A stretch of 64,000 nt of DNA from Calliopsis andreniformis (taxonomy: Eukaryota; Arthropoda; Insecta; Hymenoptera; Andrenidae). Numbering within the stretch: position 1 is the stretch's first letter; every line of letters starts with the position of its first letter. Of this stretch, positions 37,100-50,400 are shown piece by piece. A program made the position numbers and the translations under genes. The notes under the pieces are model-generated. The model was not told the origin of the DNA. It made no database searches and saw only the letters and a list, made by a program, of their open reading frames with translations. The DNA lies in contig NW_027480440.1 in the NCBI RefSeq assembly GCF_051401765.1, positions 2,232,001 through 2,296,000 of the forward strand, read 5' to 3'.

Positions 37100-37999
37100 G
37101 ACTGAGGGACGAAGATAGAGGATTCAGAATTGAGGTTTGAGGACGGAGGATTGAGGATGGAAGATTGAGTATTGAGGATTGAAGATTTAGGATTGAGGAT
37201 TGAGGATTGAGGATTGAGGATGAGGGCTAAGGGTTGAAGATTGAGGTTTGAGAACTGAGGACTGAGGGTTGGGGATTGAGAATTGAGGATTGAGGATTGA
37301 AGATTGAGTATTGAGGATTGAAGATTGAGGATTGAGGATTTAGGATTGAGGATTGAGGATTGACGATGAGGGCTGAGGTTTGAGGACTGAGGATTGAGGA
37401 TTGAGGACTGAGGATTGAGGATTGAGAATTGAGGATTGAGGATTGAGGATTGAGAATTGAGGATTGAGGATTTAAGATTGATTATTCAGGAATGGAGATT
37501 GACGATTGAGGATTGAGGATTGAGGATCGATGATTGAGGATTGAGGATTGAAGATTGAGTATTGAGGATTGAAGGTTGAGGATTGAGGTTTGAGGACTGA
37601 GGATTGAGGATTGAGTGTTGAGGATTGAGGATTGAGGATTGAGGATTGAGGATTGAGGATTGAACATCGAGGATTGGGTATCGCGTATTGAACATTGAGG
37701 AGTGAGGATTGAGTATTGAGGATTGAGGATTAAGGACTGAAGATTGTATATTGATGACTGAAGATTGAGGATTGAGGATAGAGGGTTGTGGATTGAGGAC
37801 GAGGACTGAGGGTTGAGTATTGATGTTTGAGGTCTGAGGATTGGGGATTGAGGATCGAGAATTGAGGATTGAGGATTGAGGATTGAAGATTGAGGATTGG
37901 GTATTGATGATTGAAAAATGAGGATTGAGGATTGAGGATTGAGGACTGAGGGTTGAAGATTGAGTATTGAGGATTGAAGGATGAGGATTGAGGATTGAG

Positions 38000-38012
38000 G
38001 ATTGGGATTGAG
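38000..38012. repeat. Private one-base deletion in W1
   Basis: GATTGGG followed directly by ATTGAG; the partner near 42953 has GATTGGGG, one G more. Private to one of two near-identical copies, so recent or a sequencing error in a G run. Confidence 0.8.
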
Positions 38013-38424
38013 GATTGAGGATTGAGGATTGAAGATTGAGGATTGGGGATTGAGGTTTGACGATTGAGGATTGAGTATTGAGGGTTGACAGTTGAGGATT
38101 GAGGATTTGAGATTGAGTATTGAGGATTGAAGATTGAGGATTGAGGATTGAGCATTGAGGATTGACGATGAGGGCTGAGGGTTGAGGATTGAGGTTTGAG
38201 GACAGAGGACTGAGGATTGAGGATTGACAATTGAGGATTGATGAATCAGGATTGAGGATTGAGGATTGAAGATTGAGGAATGAAGATTTTGGATTGAGGT
38301 TTGAGGATTGAGGATTGAGGATTGAGTATTGAGGATTGAAGATTGAGGATTGAGGATTGAGGATTGAGGGTTGAGGATTGAAGGTTGAGGATTGGGGACT
38401 GAGTGTTGAGGGTTGAGTGATGAG

Positions 38425-38536
38425 AATTGATGTTTGTGGATAGAGATTTGAAGATTGCAGATTGTGTATTGCGTATTGAAAACTCTGAACTGAGGATATT
38501 CTATTGAGGATTGAGGCTTGACAACTGATTGTTGAG
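38425..38536. repeat. Landmark B1, copy 8
   Basis: Marker at 38495; GCTTGAC in place of GATTGAC, shared only with 43379. Confidence 0.85.
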
Positions 38537-40170
38537 GACTGAGGGACGAAGATAGAGGATTCAGAATTGAGGTTTGAGGACGGAGGATTGAGGATGGAAG
38601 ATTGAGTATTGAGGATTGAAGATTTAGGATTGAGGATTGAGGATTGAGGATTGAGGATGAGGGCTAAGGGTTGAAGATTGAGGTTTGAGAACTGAGGACT
38701 GAGGATTGAGGATTGAGAATTGAGGATTGAGGATTGGGGATTGAAGATTGAGGATTGGGTAATGAGGATTGAAGAATGAGGATTGAGGATTGAGGATTGA
38801 GGGTTGAGGACTGAGGATTGAAGATTGAGTATTGAGGATTGAAGATTGAGGATTGAGGATTGAGGATTGGGGATTGAGGATTGAGGATTGAGGGTTGAAG
38901 ATTGAGTATTGAGGATTGAAGATTGAGTATTGAGGATTGAAGATTGAGGATTGAGGATGGAGGATTGGGGATTGAGGATTGAGGATTGAGGATTGAAGAT
39001 TGAGTATTGACGATTGAAGATTGAGGACTGAGGATTGAGGATTGATGATTTAGGTTTGAAGATTGAAGATTGAGGATTGAGTATTGACGATTGGGGATTG
39101 AGGATTGAGGATTGAGGATTGAAGTTTGAGTATTGAGAATTGAAGATTGAGGATTGAGGATTGAGGATTGCGGATTGAGGTTTGAAGATTGAGGATTGGG
39201 GATTGAGGATTGACGATTGAGGATTGAGTATTGAGGATTGAGAGTTGAGGATTGAGGATTGAAGATTGAGTATTGAGGATTGAAGATTGAGGATTGAGGA
39301 TTGAGGATTGAGGATTGACGATGAGGGCTGAGGGTTGAGGATTGAGGTTTGAGGTCTGAGGACTGAGGATTGAGGATTGAGAGTTGAGGATTGTGGATTG
39401 AGGATGAAGATTGAGGATTGGGTATTGAGGATTAAAGAATGAGGATTGAGGATTGAGGATTGAGGATCGAGGATTGAGGATTGAGGATAGAGGATTGAAG
39501 ATTGAGGATTGGGTATTGAGGATTGAAGAATGAGGATTGAGGATTGAGGGTTGAGGATTGAGGATTGAAGATTGAGTATTGAGGATTGAAGACTGACGGT
39601 TGAGGATTGAGGATTGAGGATTGAGGTTTGAGGACTGAGTATTGAGGATTGAGTATTGAGGCTTGAGGGTTGAGGATTGAGGATTGAGGACTGAGGATTG
39701 AGGATTGAGGATTGAGGATTGCACATTGAGGATTGGGTATCGCGGATTGAACATTGAGGATTGAGGATTGGGTATTGAGGACTGAATTTTGTATATTGAT
39801 GATTGAAGATTGAGGATTGAGGGTTGAGGGTTGTGGATTGAGGATTGAGGATTGAGGATTCAGGATTGAACATCGAGGATTGGGTATCGCGTATTGAACA
39901 TTGAGGATTGAGGATTGAGGATTGAGGATTGAGGACTGAGGACTGAAGATTGTATATTGATGATTGAAGATTGAGGATTGAGGATTGAGGGTTGTGGATT
40001 GAGGACGAGGGCTGAGGGTAGAGTATTGACGTTTGAGGTCTGAAGATTGGGGATTCAGGATTGAGGATTCAGGATAGAGGTTTGAGGACTGAGGATTGAG
40101 GATTGAGGATTGAGGATTGAGGATTGAGAATTGAGGATTGAGGATTGAAGATTGAGTATTGAGGATTGAA

Positions 40171-40181
40171 GATTGATTGAG
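40171..40181. repeat. Private four-base insertion in W1
   Basis: Reads GATTGATTGAG where the partner near 45125 has GATTGAG. It breaks the register and is not shared with any related copy I compared. Confidence 0.8.
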
Positions 40182-41940
40182 GATTGAGGATTGAGGATTG
40201 AGGATTGACGATGAGGGCGGAGGGTTGAGGATTGAGTTTTGAGGACTGAGGACTGAGGATTGAGGATTGAGAATTGAGGATTTAGGATTGAGGATTGAAG
40301 ATTGAGGATTGGGTATTGATGATTGAAGAATGAGGATTGAGGATTGAGGATTGAGGATTGAGGATTGAAGATTGAGTATTGAGGATTGAAGATTGAGGAT
40401 TGAAGATTGAGTATTGAGGATTGAAGATTGAGTATTGAGGATTGAAGGTTGAGGATTGACGATGAGGGCTGAGGGTTGAGGATTGAGGTTTGAGGACTGA
40501 GGACAGAGGATTGAGGATTGAGAATTGAGGATTGAGCATTGAGGATTGAAGATTGAGGATTGGGTATTGAGGATTGAAGAATCAGGATTGAGGATTGAGG
40601 ATTGAAGATTGAGGAATGAAGATTTTGGATTGATGTTTGAGGATTGAGGATTGAGGATTGAGCATTGAGGATTGAAGATTGAGGATTGAGGATTGAGGAT
40701 TGAGGACTGAAGATTGTACATTGATGATTGAAGATTGAGGACTGAGGATTGAGGGTTGTGGATTGAGGACGAGGACCGAGGGTTGCGTATTGATGTTTGA
40801 GGTCTGAGGATTGAGGATTGAGGATTGAGAATTGAGGATCGAGGATTGAGGATTGAAGATTGAGGATTGGGTATTGATGATTGAAGAATGAGGATTGAGG
40901 ATTGAAGATTGAGGACAGAGGATTGAAGATTGAGTATTGACGATTGAAGATTGAGGATTGAGGATTGACGATTGGGGATTGAGGATTGAGGATTGAGGAC
41001 TGAAGTTTGAGTATTGAGAATTGAAGATTGAGGATTGAGGATTGAGGATTGGATATTGAGGCTTGAAGAATGAGGATTGAGGATTGAGGATTGAAGATTG
41101 AGTATTGAGGATTGAAGACTGACGAATGAGGATTGAGGATTGAGGATTGAGGTTTGAGGACTAAGGATAGAGGATTGAGGATTCAGGATTGAGGATTGAG
41201 GATTGAGGATTGAGGATTGAGAATTGAGGATTGAGGATTGAGGATTGAGGATTGAAGATTGAGGATTGAGTATTGAAGATTGAGTATTGAGGATTGAAGA
41301 CTGACGATTGGGGATTGAGGATTGAGGATTGAGGATTGAGGATTGAGGATTGAAGATTGAGGATTGGGTATCGCGTATTGAACATTGAGGAGTGAGGATT
41401 GAGTATTGAGGATTGAGGATTGAGGACTGAAGATTGTATATTGATGATTGAAGATTGAGGATTGAGGATAGAGGGTTGTGGATTGAGGACGAGGACTGAG
41501 GGTTGAGTATTGATGTTTGAGGTCTGAGGATTGGGGATTGAGGTTTGAATATTGAGGATTGGGGATTGAGGTTTGACGATTGAGGATTGAGTATTGAGGG
41601 TTGACAGTTGAGGATTGAGGATTTGAGATTGAGTATTGAGGATTGAAGATTGAGGATTGAGGATTGAGGATTGAGGATTGACGATGAGGGCTGAGGGTTG
41701 AGGATTGAGGTTTGAGGACAGAGGACTGAGGATTGAGGATTGACAATTGAGGATTGATGAATCAGGATTGAGGATTGAAGATTGAAGATTGAGGAATGAA
41801 GATTTTGGATTGAGGTTTGAGGATTGAGGATTGAGGATTGAGTATTGACGATTGAAGATTGAGGATTGAGGATTGAGGATTGAGGATTGAGGATTGAAGG
41901 TTGAGGATTGGGGACTGAGTGTTGAGGGTTGAGTGATGAG

Positions 41941-42052
41941 AATTGATGTTTGTGGATAGAGATTTGAAGATTGCAGATTGTGTATTGCGTATTGAAAACT
42001 CTGAACTGAGGATATTCTATTGAGGATTGAGGATTGACGACTGATTGTTGAG
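41941..42052. repeat. Landmark B1, copy 9
   Basis: Marker at 42011, 4953 bp from 37058. Confidence 0.85.
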
Positions 42053-43378
42053 GACTGAGGGACGAAGATAGAGGATTCAGAATTGAGGTTTGAGGACGGA
42101 GGATTGAGGATGGAAGATTGAGTATTGAGGATTGAAGATTTAGGATTGAGGATTGAGGATTGAGGATTGAGGATGAGGGCTAAGGGTTGAAGATTGAGGT
42201 TTGAGAACTGAGGACTGAGGGTTGGGGATTGAGAATTGAGGATTGAGGATTGAAGATTGAGTATTGAGGATTGAAGATTGAGGATTGAGGATTTAGGATT
42301 GAGGATTGAGGATTGACGATGAGGGCTGAGGTTTGAGGACTGAGGATTGAGGATTGAGGACTGAGGATTGAGGATTGAGAATTGAGGATTGAGGATTGAG
42401 GATTGAGAATTGAGGATTGAGGATTGAAGATTGGTTATTCAGGAATGGAGATTGACGATTGAGGATTGAGGATTGAGGATCGATGATTGAGGATTGAGGA
42501 TTGAAGATTGAGTATTGAGGATTGAAGGTTGAGGATTGAGGTTTGAGGACTGAGGATTGAGGATTGAGTGTTGAGGATTGAGGATTGAGGATTGAGGATT
42601 GAGGATTGAGGATTGAACATCGAGGATTGGGTATCGCGTATTGAACATTGAGGAGTGAGGATTGAGTATTGAGGATTGAGGATTAAGGACTGAAGATTGT
42701 ATATTGATGACTGAAGATTGAGGATTGAGGATAGAGGGTTGTGGATTGAGGACGAGGACTGAGGGTTGAGTATTGATGTTTGAGGTCTGAGGATTGGGGA
42801 TTGAGGATCGAGAATTGAGGATTGAGGATTGAGGATTGAAGATTGAGGATTGGGTATTGATGATTGAAAAATGAGGATTGAGGATTGAGGATTGAGGATT
42901 GAGGGTTGAAGATTGAGTATTGAGGATTGAAGGATGAGGATTGAGGATTGAGGATTGGGGATTGAGGATTGAGGATTGAGGATTGAAGATTGAGGATTGG
43001 GGATTGAGGTTTGACGATTGAGGATTGAGTATTGAGGGTTGACAGTTGAGGATTGAGGATTTGAGATTGAGTATTGAGGATTGAAGATTGAGGATTGAGG
43101 ATTGAGCATTGAGGATTGACGATGAGGGCTGAGGGTTGAGGATTGAGGTTTGAGGACAGAGGACTGAGGATTGAGGATTGACAATTGAGGATTGATGAAT
43201 CAGGATTGAGGATTGAGGATTGAAGATTGAGGAATGAAGATTTTGGATTGAGGTTTGAGGATTGAGGATTGAGGATTGAGTATTGAGGATTGAAGATTGA
43301 GGATTGAGGATTGAGGATTGAGGGTTGAGGATTGAAGGTTGAGGATTGGGGACTGAGTGTTGAGGGTTGAGTGATGAG

Positions 43379-43490
43379 AATTGATGTTTGTGGATAGAGA
43401 TTTGAAGATTGCAGATTGTGTATTGCGTATTGAAAACTCTGAACTGAGGATATTCTATTGAGGATTGAGGCTTGACAACTGATTGTTGAG
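43379..43490. repeat. Landmark B1, copy 10
   Basis: Marker at 43449, 4954 bp from 38495; shares GCTTGAC. Confidence 0.85.
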
Positions 43491-44589
43491 GACTGAGGGA
43501 CGAAGATAGAGGATTCAGAATTGAGGTTTGAGGACGGAGGATTGAGGATGGAAGATTGAGTATTGAGGATTGAAGATTTAGGATTGAGGATTGAGGATTG
43601 AGGATTGAGGATGAGGGCTAAGGGTTGAAGATTGAGGTTTGAGAACTGAGGACTGAGGATTGAGGATTGAGAATTGAGGATTGAGGATTGGGGATTGAAG
43701 ATTGAGGATTGGGTAATGAGGATTGAAGAATGAGGATTGAGGATTGAGGATTGAGGGTTGAGGACTGAGGATTGAAGATTGAGTATTGAGGATTGAAGAT
43801 TGAGGATTGAGGATTGAGGATTGGGGATTGAGGATTGAGGATTGAGGGTTGAAGATTGAGTATTGAGGATTGAAGATTGAGTATTGAGGATTGAAGATTG
43901 AGGATTGAGGATGGAGGATTGGGGATTGAGGATTGAGGATTGAGGATTGAAGATTGAGTATTGACGATTGAAGATTGAGGACTGAGGATTGAGGATTGAT
44001 GATTTAGGTTTGAAGATTGAAGATTGAGGATTGAGTATTGACGATTGGGGATTGAGGATTGAGGATTGAGGATTGAAGTTTGAGTATTGAGAATTGAAGA
44101 TTGAGGATTGAGGATTGAGGATTGCGGATTGAGGTTTGAAGATTGAGGATTGGGGATTGAGGATTGACGATTGAGGATTGAGTATTGAGGATTGAGAGTT
44201 GAGGATTGAGGATTGAAGATTGAGTATTGAGGATTGAAGATTGAGGATTGAGGATTGAGGATTGAGGATTGACGATGAGGGCTGAGGGTTGAGGATTGAG
44301 GTTTGAGGTCTGAGGACTGAGGATTGAGGATTGAGAGTTGAGGATTGTGGATTGAGGATGAAGATTGAGGATTGGGTATTGAGGATTAAAGAATGAGGAT
44401 TGAGGATTGAGGATTGAGGATCGAGGATTGAGGATTGAGGATAGAGGATTGAAGATTGAGGATTGGGTATTGAGGATTGAAGAATGAGGATTGAGGATTG
44501 AGGGTTGAGGATTGAGGATTGAAGATTGAGTATTGAGGATTGAAGACTGACGGTTGAGGATTGAGGATTGAGGATTGAGGTTTGAGGAC

Positions 44590-47353
44590 TGAGTATTGAG
44601 GATTGAGTATTGAGGCTTGAGGGTTGAGGATTGAGGATTGAGGACTGAGGATTGAGGATTGAGGATTGAGGATTGCACATTGAGGATTGGGTATCGCGGA
44701 TTGAACATTGAGGATTGAGGATTGGGTATTGAGGACTGAATTTTGTATATTGATGATTGAAGATTGAGGATTGAGGGTTGAGGGTTGTGGATTGAGGATT
44801 GAGGATTGAGGATTCAGGATTGAACATCGAGGATTGGGTATCGCGTATTGAACATTGAGGATTGAGGATTGAGGATTGAGGATTGAGGACTGAGGACTGA
44901 AGATTGTATATTGATGATTGAAGATTGAGGATTGAGGATTGAGGGTTGTGGATTGAGGACGAGGGCTGAGGGTAGAGTATTGACGTTTGAGGTCTGAAGA
45001 TTGGGGATTCAGGATTGAGGATTCAGGATAGAGGTTTGAGGACTGAGGATTGAGGATTGAGGATTGAGGATTGAGGATTGAGAATTGAGGATTGAGGATT
45101 GAAGATTGAGTATTGAGGATTGAAGATTGAGGATTGAGGATTGAGGATTGAGGATTGACGATGAGGGCGGAGGGTTGAGGATTGAGTTTTGAGGACTGAG
45201 GACTGAGGATTGAGGATTGAGAATTGAGGATTTAGGATTGAGGATTGAAGATTGAGGATTGGGTATTGATGATTGAAGAATGAGGATTGAGGATTGAGGA
45301 TTGAGGATTGAGGATTGAAGATTGAGTATTGAGGATTGAAGATTGAGGATTGAAGATTGAGTATTGAGGATTGAAGATTGAGTATTGAGGATTGAAGGTT
45401 GAGGATTGACGATGAGGGCTGAGGGTTGAGGATTGAGGTTTGAGGACTGAGGACAGAGGATTGAGGATTGAGAATTGAGGATTGAGCATTGAGGATTGAA
45501 GATTGAGGATTGGGTATTGAGGATTGAAGAATCAGGATTGAGGATTGAGGATTGAAGATTGAGGAATGAAGATTTTGGATTGATGTTTGAGGATTGAGGA
45601 TTGAGGATTGAGCATTGAGGATTGAAGATTGAGGATTGAGGATTGAGGATTGAGGACTGAAGATTGTACATTGATGATTGAAGATTGAGGACTGAGGATT
45701 GAGGGTTGTGGATTGAGGACGAGGACCGAGGGTTGCGTATTGATGTTTGAGGTCTGAGGATTGAGGATTGAGGATTGAGAATTGAGGATCGAGGATTGAG
45801 GATTGAAGATTGAGGATTGGGTATTGATGATTGAAGAATGAGGATTGAGGATTGAAGATTGAGGACAGAGGATTGAAGATTGAGTATTGACGATTGAAGA
45901 TTGAGGATTGAGGATTGACGATTGGGGATTGAGGATTGAGGATTGAGGACTGAAGTTTGAGTATTGAGAATTGAAGATTGAGGATTGAGGATTGAGGATT
46001 GAGGATTGAGGTTTGAAGATTGAGGATTGGGGATTGAGGATTGACGATTGAGGATTGAGTATTGAGGATTGAGAGTTGAGGATTGAGGATTGAAGATTGA
46101 GTATTGAGGATTGAAGATTGAGGATTGAGGATTGAGGATTGAGGATTGACGATGAGGGCTGAGGGTTGAGGATTGAGGTTTGAGGTCTGAGGACTGAGGA
46201 TTGAGGATTGAGAGTTGAGGATTGTGGATTGAGGATGAAGATTGAGGATTGGGTATTGAGGATTAAAGAATGAGGATTGAGGATTGAGGATTGAGGATCG
46301 AGGATTGAGGATTGAGGATAGAGGATTGAAGATTGAGGATTGGGTATTGAGGATTGAAGAATGAGGATTGAGGATTGAGGGTTGAGGATTGAGGATTGAA
46401 TATTGAGTATTGAGGATTGAAGACTGACGGTTGAGGATTGAGGATTGAGGATTGAGGTTTGAGGACTGAGGATTGAGGATTGAGTATTGAGGCTTGAGGG
46501 TTGAGGATTGAGGATTGAGGACTGAGGATAGAGGATTGAGGATTGAGGATTGAACATTGAGGATTGGGTATCGCGGATTGAACATTGAGGATTGAGGATT
46601 GGGTATTGAGGACTGAATTTTGTATATTGATGATTGAAGATTGAGGATTGAGGGTTGAGGGTTGTGGATTGAGGATTGAGGATTGAGGATTCAGGATTGA
46701 ACATCGAGGATTGGGTATCGCGTATTGCACATTGAGGGTTGAGGATTGAGGATTGAGGATTGAGGACTGAGGACTGAAGATTGTATATTGATGATTGAAG
46801 ATTGAGGATTGAGGATTGAGGGTTGTGGATTGAGGACGAGGACTGAGGGTAGAGTATTGACGTTTGAGGTCTGAAGATTGAGGATTCAGGATTGAGGATT
46901 CAGGATAGAGGTTTGAGGACTGAGGATTGAGGATTGAGGATTGAGGATTGAGGATTGAGAATTGAGGATTGAGGATTGAAGATTGAGTATTGAGGATTGA
47001 AGATTGAGGATTGAGGATTGAAGATTGAGGATTGGGTATTGAGGATTGAAGAATGAGGATTGAGTATTGAGGATTGAGGATTGAGTGTTGAGGATTGAAG
47101 ATTGAGTATTGAGGATTGAAGACTGACAATTGAGGATTGAGTATTGAGGATTGAGGATTGAGGATTGAGGATTGAGGATTGAAGATTGAGTATTGAGGAT
47201 TGAAGATTGAGGATTGAGGATTGAGGATTGAGGATTGAGAATTGAGGATTGAGGATTGAGGATAGAGGATTGAAGTTTGAGCATTGGATATTGAGGCTTG
47301 AAGAATGAGGATTGAGGATTGAGGATTGAAGATTGAGTATTGAGGATTGAAGA
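44590..47353. repeat. Higher-order block X, copy 1
   Basis: Matches 49730-52411; the offset is 5135 at the left and 5058 after a 77-bp (11-unit) loss in X2 near 50215. It has no A-D landmark but two pairs of CpG-bearing units 147 bp apart (44692/44839, 46569/46716). Confidence 0.82.
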
Positions 47354-47829
47354 CTGACGAATGAGGTTTGAGGATTGAGGATTGAGGTTTGAGGACTAAG
47401 GATTGAGGATTGAGGATTGAGGATTGAGGATTGAGGATTGAGGATTGAGGATTGAGGGTTGAGGATTGAGGATTGAGGATTGAAGATTGAGGATTGAGGA
47501 TTGAAGATTGAGGATTGAGGATTGAAGATTGAGGGTGGGGTATTGAGTATTGAAGAATGAGGATTGAGTATTGAGGATTGAGGATTGAGTGTTGAGGATT
47601 GAAGATTGAGTATTGAGGATTGAAGACTGACAATTGAGGATTGAGTATTGAGGATTGAGGATTGAGGATTGAGGATTGAGGATTGAAGATTGAGTATTGA
47701 GGATTGAAGATTGAGGATTGAGGATTGAGGGTTGAGGGTTGAGAATCGAGGATTGACAATTGAGGATAGAGGATTGAAGATTGAGCATTGGATATTGAGG
47801 CTTGAAGAATGAGGATTGAGGATTGAGGA
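47354..47829. repeat. Mosaic stretch between X1 and Y1
   Basis: Ordinary variant heptads. The left part resembles 29.80-29.93 kb; the part around 47.52-47.79 kb resembles 36.0-36.27 kb and 55.85-56.1 kb, with GGTGGGG at 47533 in place of GGTTGGG. Confidence 0.6.
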
Positions 47830-48100
47830 TTGGGGATTGAGGATTGAGGATTGAGGATTGAAGATTGCGTATTGAGGATTGAAGATTGAGGATTGAGGAT
47901 TGAGGATTGCGGATTGAGGTTTGAAGATTGAGGATTGGGGATTGAGGTTTGACGATTGAGGATTGAGTATTGAGGGTTGACAGTTGAGGATTGAGGATTT
48001 GAGATTGAGTATTGAGGATTGAAGATTGAGGATTGAGGATTGAGGATTGAGGATTGAAGGTTGAGGATTGGGGACTGAGTGTTGAGGGTTGAGTGATGAG

Positions 48101-48212
48101 AATTGATGTTTGTGGATAGAGATTTGAAGATTGCAGATTGTGTATTGCGTATTGAAAACTCTGAACTGAGGATATTCTATTGAGGATTGAGGATTGACGA
48201 CTGATTGTTGAG
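48101..48212. repeat. Landmark B1, copy 11
   Basis: Marker at 48171; partner 57022. Confidence 0.85.
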
Positions 48213-48714
48213 GACTGAGGGACGAAGATAGAGGATTCAGAATTGAGGTTTGAGGACGGAGGATTGAGGATGGAAGATTGAGTATTGAGGATTGAAGATT
48301 TAGGATTGAGGATTGAGGATTGAGGATTGAGGATGAGGGCTAAGGGTTGAAGATTGAGGTTTGAGAACTGAGGACTGAGGGTTGGGGATTGAGAATTGAG
48401 GATTGAGGATTGAAGATTGAGTATTGAGGATTGAAGATTGAGGATTGAGGATTTAGGATTGAGGATTGAGGATTGACGATGAGGGCTGAGGTTTGAGGAC
48501 TGAGGATTGAGGATTGAGGACTGAGGATTGAGGATTGAGAATTGAGGATTGAGGATTGAGGATTGAGAATTGAGGATTGAGGATTGAAGATTGATTATTC
48601 AGGAATGGAGATTGACGATTGAGGATTGAGGATTGAGGATCGATGATTGAGGATTGAGGATTGAAGATTGAAGAATGAGGATTGGGGACTGAGTGTTGAG
48701 GGTTGAGTGATGAG

Positions 48715-48826
48715 AATTGATGTTTGTGGATAGATGTTTGAAGAATGCAGATTGAGTATTGCGTATTGAAAACTCTGAACTGAGGATATTCTATTGAGGA
48801 TTGAGGATTGACAACTAATTGTTGAG
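48715..48826. repeat. Landmark B2, copy 2
   Basis: Marker at 48785; partner 57636. Confidence 0.83.
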
Positions 48827-49532
48827 GACTGAGTGCTGAAGATTGAGGATTCAGGATTGAGTATTCAGAATTGTGGTTTGAGGACTGAGGATTGAGGATT
48901 GAGGATTGAGGATTGAGGATTGAGGATTGAAGATTGAGGTTTCAGGATTGAAGATTGAGGATTGGCTATTGAGGATTGAAGAATGTGTATTGAGTATTGA
49001 GGATTGAGGATTGAGTGTTGAGGATTGAAGATTGAGTATTGAGGATTGAAGACTGACAATTGAGGATTGAGGATTGAGGATTGGGTATTGAGGATTGAAG
49101 AATGAGGATTGAAGATTGAGGATTGAGGATTGAGATTTGAGGATTGAGGTTTGAGGAATGAAGATTGAGGATTGGATATTGAGGATTGAAGATTGACGAT
49201 TGAGGATTGAGGATTGAGGATTCAAGGTTGAGTATTGAGGATTGAAGACTGACGACTGAGGATTGAGGATTGAGGACTGAGGATTGAGGATTGAGGATTG
49301 AAGATCGAGAATTGAGGATTGAAGATTGAGGATTGAGGTTTGAGGACAGAGGATTCAGGATTGAGGATTGAGGATTGAGGATTGAGGAATGAAGATTGAG
49401 GATTGAGCATTGAGGATTGAGTATTGAAGATTGAGTATTGAGGATTGAAGGATCAGGATTGAGGATTGAGGATTGAGGGATGAGGATTGAAGAATGAGGA
49501 TTGGGACTGAGTGTTGAGGGTTGAGTGACGAG

Positions 49533-49644
49533 AATTGATGTTTATGGATAGATGTTTGAAGATTGCAGATTGAGTATTGGTTATTGAATACTCTGAACTG
49601 AGGATATTCTATTGAGGATTGAGGATTGACAACTAATTGTTGAG
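49533..49644. repeat. Landmark B3, copy 2
   Basis: Marker at 49603; partner 58454. An altered unit upstream (GGGATGAGG-type near 49479) is shared with 58398. Confidence 0.83.
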
Positions 49645-49730
49645 GACTGAGTGCTGAAGATTGAGGATTCAGGATTGAGTATTCAGATTTGTGGTTTGAG
49701 GACTGAGGATTGAGGATTGAGGATTGAGGA

Positions 49731-50400
49731 TTGAGGATTGAGTATTGAGGCTTGAGGGTTGAGGATTGAGGATTGAGGACTGAGGATTGAGGATTGAGGA
49801 TTGAGGATTGCACATTGAGGATTGGGTATCGCGGATTGAACATTGAGGATTGAGGATTGGGTATTGAGGACTGAATTTTGTATATTGATGATTGAAGATT
49901 GAGGATTGAGGGTTGAGGGTTGTGGATTGAGGATTGAGGATTGAGGATTCAGGATTGAACATCGAGGATTGGGTATCGCGTATTGAACATTGAGGATTGA
50001 GGATTGAGGATTGAGGATTGAGGACTGAGGACTGAAGATTGTATATTGATGATTGAAGATTGAGGATTGAGGATTGAGGGTTGTGGATTGAGGACGAGGG
50101 CTGAGGGTAGAGTATTGACGTTTGAGGTCTGAAGATTGGGGATTCAGGATTGAGGATTCAGGATAGAGGTTTGAGGACTGAGGATTGAGGATTGAGGATT
50201 GAGGATTGAGGATTGACGATGAGGGCGGAGGGTTGAGGATTGAGTTTTGAGGACTGAGGACTGAGGATTGAGGATTGAGAATTGAGGATTTAGGATTGAG
50301 GATTGAAGATTGAGGATTGGGTATTGATGATTGAAGAATGAGGATTGAGGATTGAGGATTGAGGATTGAGGATTGAAGATTGAGTATTGAGGATTGAAGA
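49731..50400. repeat. Left part of block X, copy 2
   Basis: Aligns with 44590 onward at offset 5135, then loses 11 units near 50215. It carries the 147-bp CpG-unit pair at 49827/49974. Confidence 0.78.

Larger units (their letters stand above)
36267..41045. repeat. Higher-order block W, copy 1 (4778 bp)
   Basis: Repeated head-to-tail as 41046 to about 45997. The offset is 4778 at the left, 4953 after a 175-bp (25-unit) gap at about 36460, 4954 after a one-base loss at 38000 and 4950 after a four-base gain at 40171. Apart from these the copies look almost identical, which suggests a recent duplication. Landmarks at 36988 and 38425. Confidence 0.87.
41046..45997. repeat. Higher-order block W, copy 2
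   Basis: Partner of W1. The junction at about 41046 joins GATTGAG to the GATATTGAGG-type units that in W1 follow CATTG, consistent with a tandem duplication breakpoint. Overlaps the left part of X1 (44.6-46.0 kb). Confidence 0.85.
47830..49730. repeat. Higher-order block Y, copy 1
   Basis: Matches 56751-58651 at a constant offset of 8921. Landmarks B1 (48101), B2 (48715) and B3 (49533) recur with spacing 614 and 818. The right part is related to block V but lacks its one-base deletion. Confidence 0.86.

Noticed and set aside
37486..39873. 795-codon minus-strand frame, with similar ones at 51321-53654, 42683-44827, 33223-35298, 19031-20962 and 3376-5235
   Set aside because: Same cause; their ends coincide with TCA-, TTA- or CTA-bearing variant units and their starts with CAT-bearing units. 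Near-duplicate frames merely mirror the duplicated DNA blocks.
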